Positions 13,932 to 14,295 of a stretch of DNA of 14,295 nt are shown here, piece by piece. Below the pieces are notes generated by a model. The model did no database searches. It was not told the origin of the DNA and saw nothing but the letters and a program-made list of their open reading frames with translations. The stretch comes from an uncultured Collinsella sp. (lineage in GTDB: Bacteria > Actinomycetota > Coriobacteriia > Coriobacteriales > Coriobacteriaceae), in assembly GCA_900545875.1 (NCBI GenBank), contig URAQ01000016.1:1-14295 (forward strand). Reading direction: 5' to 3'. The number at the start of each line of letters is the position of its first letter. Position 1 is the stretch's first letter. The position numbers were made by a program, and so were the translations under genes.

Positions 13932-13957
13932 CCGTGCAAAAAACGGAGTATTCAGCA
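13932..13957 (+). repeat. 26-nt motif, copy 1
   Basis: CCGTGCA, six variable bases (AAAAAC), GGAGT, one base, TTCAGCA. It matches the minus-strand copy at 14144-14169 at 19 of 26 positions, all differences falling in the six-base block and the single base after GGAGT. Confidence 0.5.
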
Positions 13958-14107
13958 CCGCGAGCTCTGCCGGTGCCGCTGCAGTCGGGTAGCATTGCGG
14001 AGATCGACGTCATTTTGGGGTCCGACGTGGCGCGAGGCATGCTTGTTTGTCTCGACGAGGCCTGTCTGCCGACCCAAATCGCCGGTCGAAGGCTACCGTG
14101 GGACTAA
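13934..14107 (+). CDS. Candidate 57-residue micro-ORF
   Basis: GTG-initiated frame of 57 codons starting VQKTEYSAPRALPVPL and ending CLPTQIAGRRLPWD. Composition looks protein-like (hydrophobic LGSDVARGMLVCLDEACL in the middle). However, there is no ribosome-binding site and an in-frame stop lies at 13913. It begins within the 26-nt motif. It may be a decayed or non-coding repeat rather than a gene. Confidence 0.2.
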   Translation: MQKTEYSAPRALPVPLQSGSIAEIDVILGSDVARGMLVCLDEACLPTQIAGRRLPWD

Positions 14108-14242
14108 TTAGATGCGCCCGGTGCGTATGCATTTGTCCCGGCCTGCTGAAAACTCCCAAAAATGCACGGTGCTCCCCAGGGGACCCGTGCTCGCGACGAA
14201 AACCATGCCCATGTCGCTATCCGCATCGCCTTTTTGCTGCAC
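14108..14242 (-). CDS. Candidate 44-residue micro-ORF, convergent
   Basis: Minus-strand frame from GTG at 14242. It reads VQQKGDADSDMGMVFVAS near its start and VHFWEFSAGRDKCIRTGRI at its end. The VHFWEFSA part is the minus-strand copy of the 26-nt motif, parallel to VQKTEYSA in the other micro-ORF. There is no clear ribosome site. Its stop abuts the stop of the plus-strand micro-ORF inside the palindrome CTAATTAG (14104-14111). Confidence 0.2.
   Translation of the reverse strand: MQQKGDADSDMGMVFVASTGPLGSTVHFWEFSAGRDKCIRTGRI
14144..14169 (-). repeat. 26-nt motif, copy 2 (inverted)
   Basis: On the minus strand: CCGTGCA, TTTTTG, GGAGT, one base, TTCAGCA. The variable block TTTTTG is the base-by-base complement of AAAAAC in copy 1. 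A stem of GCACGG/CCGTGC (14164-14190) with an inner TCCCC-A-GGGGA overlaps its end. Confidence 0.5.
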
Positions 14243-14295
14243 TGACTTTTCTGAATGCCGGGCTCGAATTAGTTAACCTGCCTCCCGTGTGGCTC

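Larger units (their letters stand above)
13743..14295. other. Gene-poor segment with hairpins and repeated motif
   Basis: About 550 bases to the window edge without a convincing protein gene on either strand: no reading frame here has a good ribosome site, and the frames are short. It holds a 13-bp hairpin (13788-13825), a weaker stem ACACCA/TGGTGT (13831-13856) followed by TTTT, a 26-nt motif in inverted pair (13932-13957 and 14144-14169), two convergent micro-ORFs and a compact structure at 14164-14190. It may be a dispersed non-coding element or decayed coding DNA. Confidence 0.5.

Noticed and set aside
13673..13939. 88-codon minus-strand frame after the amidohydrolase gene.
   Set aside because: It has a TTG start and no ribosome site, and it runs through the terminator stem; the composition is mildly protein-like, so I keep it only as a possible part of the dispersed element.
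1..14295. CRISPR array, phage island, toxin-antitoxin pair or IS transposase.
   Set aside because: None of the frames or repeats show the required spacing, motifs or gene families.

Overview
The window is high-GC bacterial DNA and reads like a chromosome segment of an actinobacterium of the class Coriobacteriia, most likely Collinsella or a close relative. This rests on overall gene content and style: high GC, AGGAGG-type ribosome sites, frequent GTG starts, an amaP-DUF2273-asp23 operon and YitT, Zn-ribbon membrane and DUF2752 proteins. No rRNA or other taxonomic marker is present, so the assignment is an inference. I see no phage, IS transposase, CRISPR array, tRNA or rRNA.

Layout, left to right. 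(1) 22-1225: a NifU C-terminal-domain Fe-S scaffold protein, then lgt (prolipoprotein diacylglyceryl transferase). (2) 1224-1347: two small palindromic repeat elements. (3) 1368-3551: a 727-residue polytopic membrane protein resembling the DUF6020 family, followed directly by a third palindromic element. (4) 3717-4523: yebC. (5) 4593-6270: a terminator whose T-tract runs into a TATAAT box, then the envelope-stress operon amaP / DUF2273 protein / asp23, closed by a fourth palindromic element and a perfect 14-bp terminator. (6) 6382-7404: a YitT-family membrane protein. (7) 7555-10300: a zinc-ribbon polytopic membrane protein with a 20-fold Ala-Pro tail, a zinc-ribbon DUF4234 membrane protein with the same Cys spacing, and an overlapping DUF2752 protein. 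(8) 10334-10372: a hairpin terminator between convergent genes. (9) 10407-13676: two divergent metal-dependent amidohydrolases, M20 family on the minus strand and Amidohydrolase_3/YtcJ-like on the plus strand. (10) 13677-14295: a terminator, then about 550 bases without a convincing gene but with strong hairpins, an inverted pair of a 26-nt motif and two convergent micro-ORFs.

The most interesting signal is a family of four short palindromic elements. They share a GGGACAGG-type core but have different outer arms, and in each copy the two arms still match one another. Three copies begin at, or one base after, the stop codon of the upstream gene (lgt, the DUF6020-like gene, asp23) in the same relative orientation. 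The fourth is an inverted copy of the asp23-end element, and the two align over about 50 nt. This fits a dispersed REP-like or structured 3'-end element. The second is the gene-poor right end. The third is the pair of zinc-ribbon membrane proteins with a DUF2752 partner, a plausible uncharacterised membrane module.
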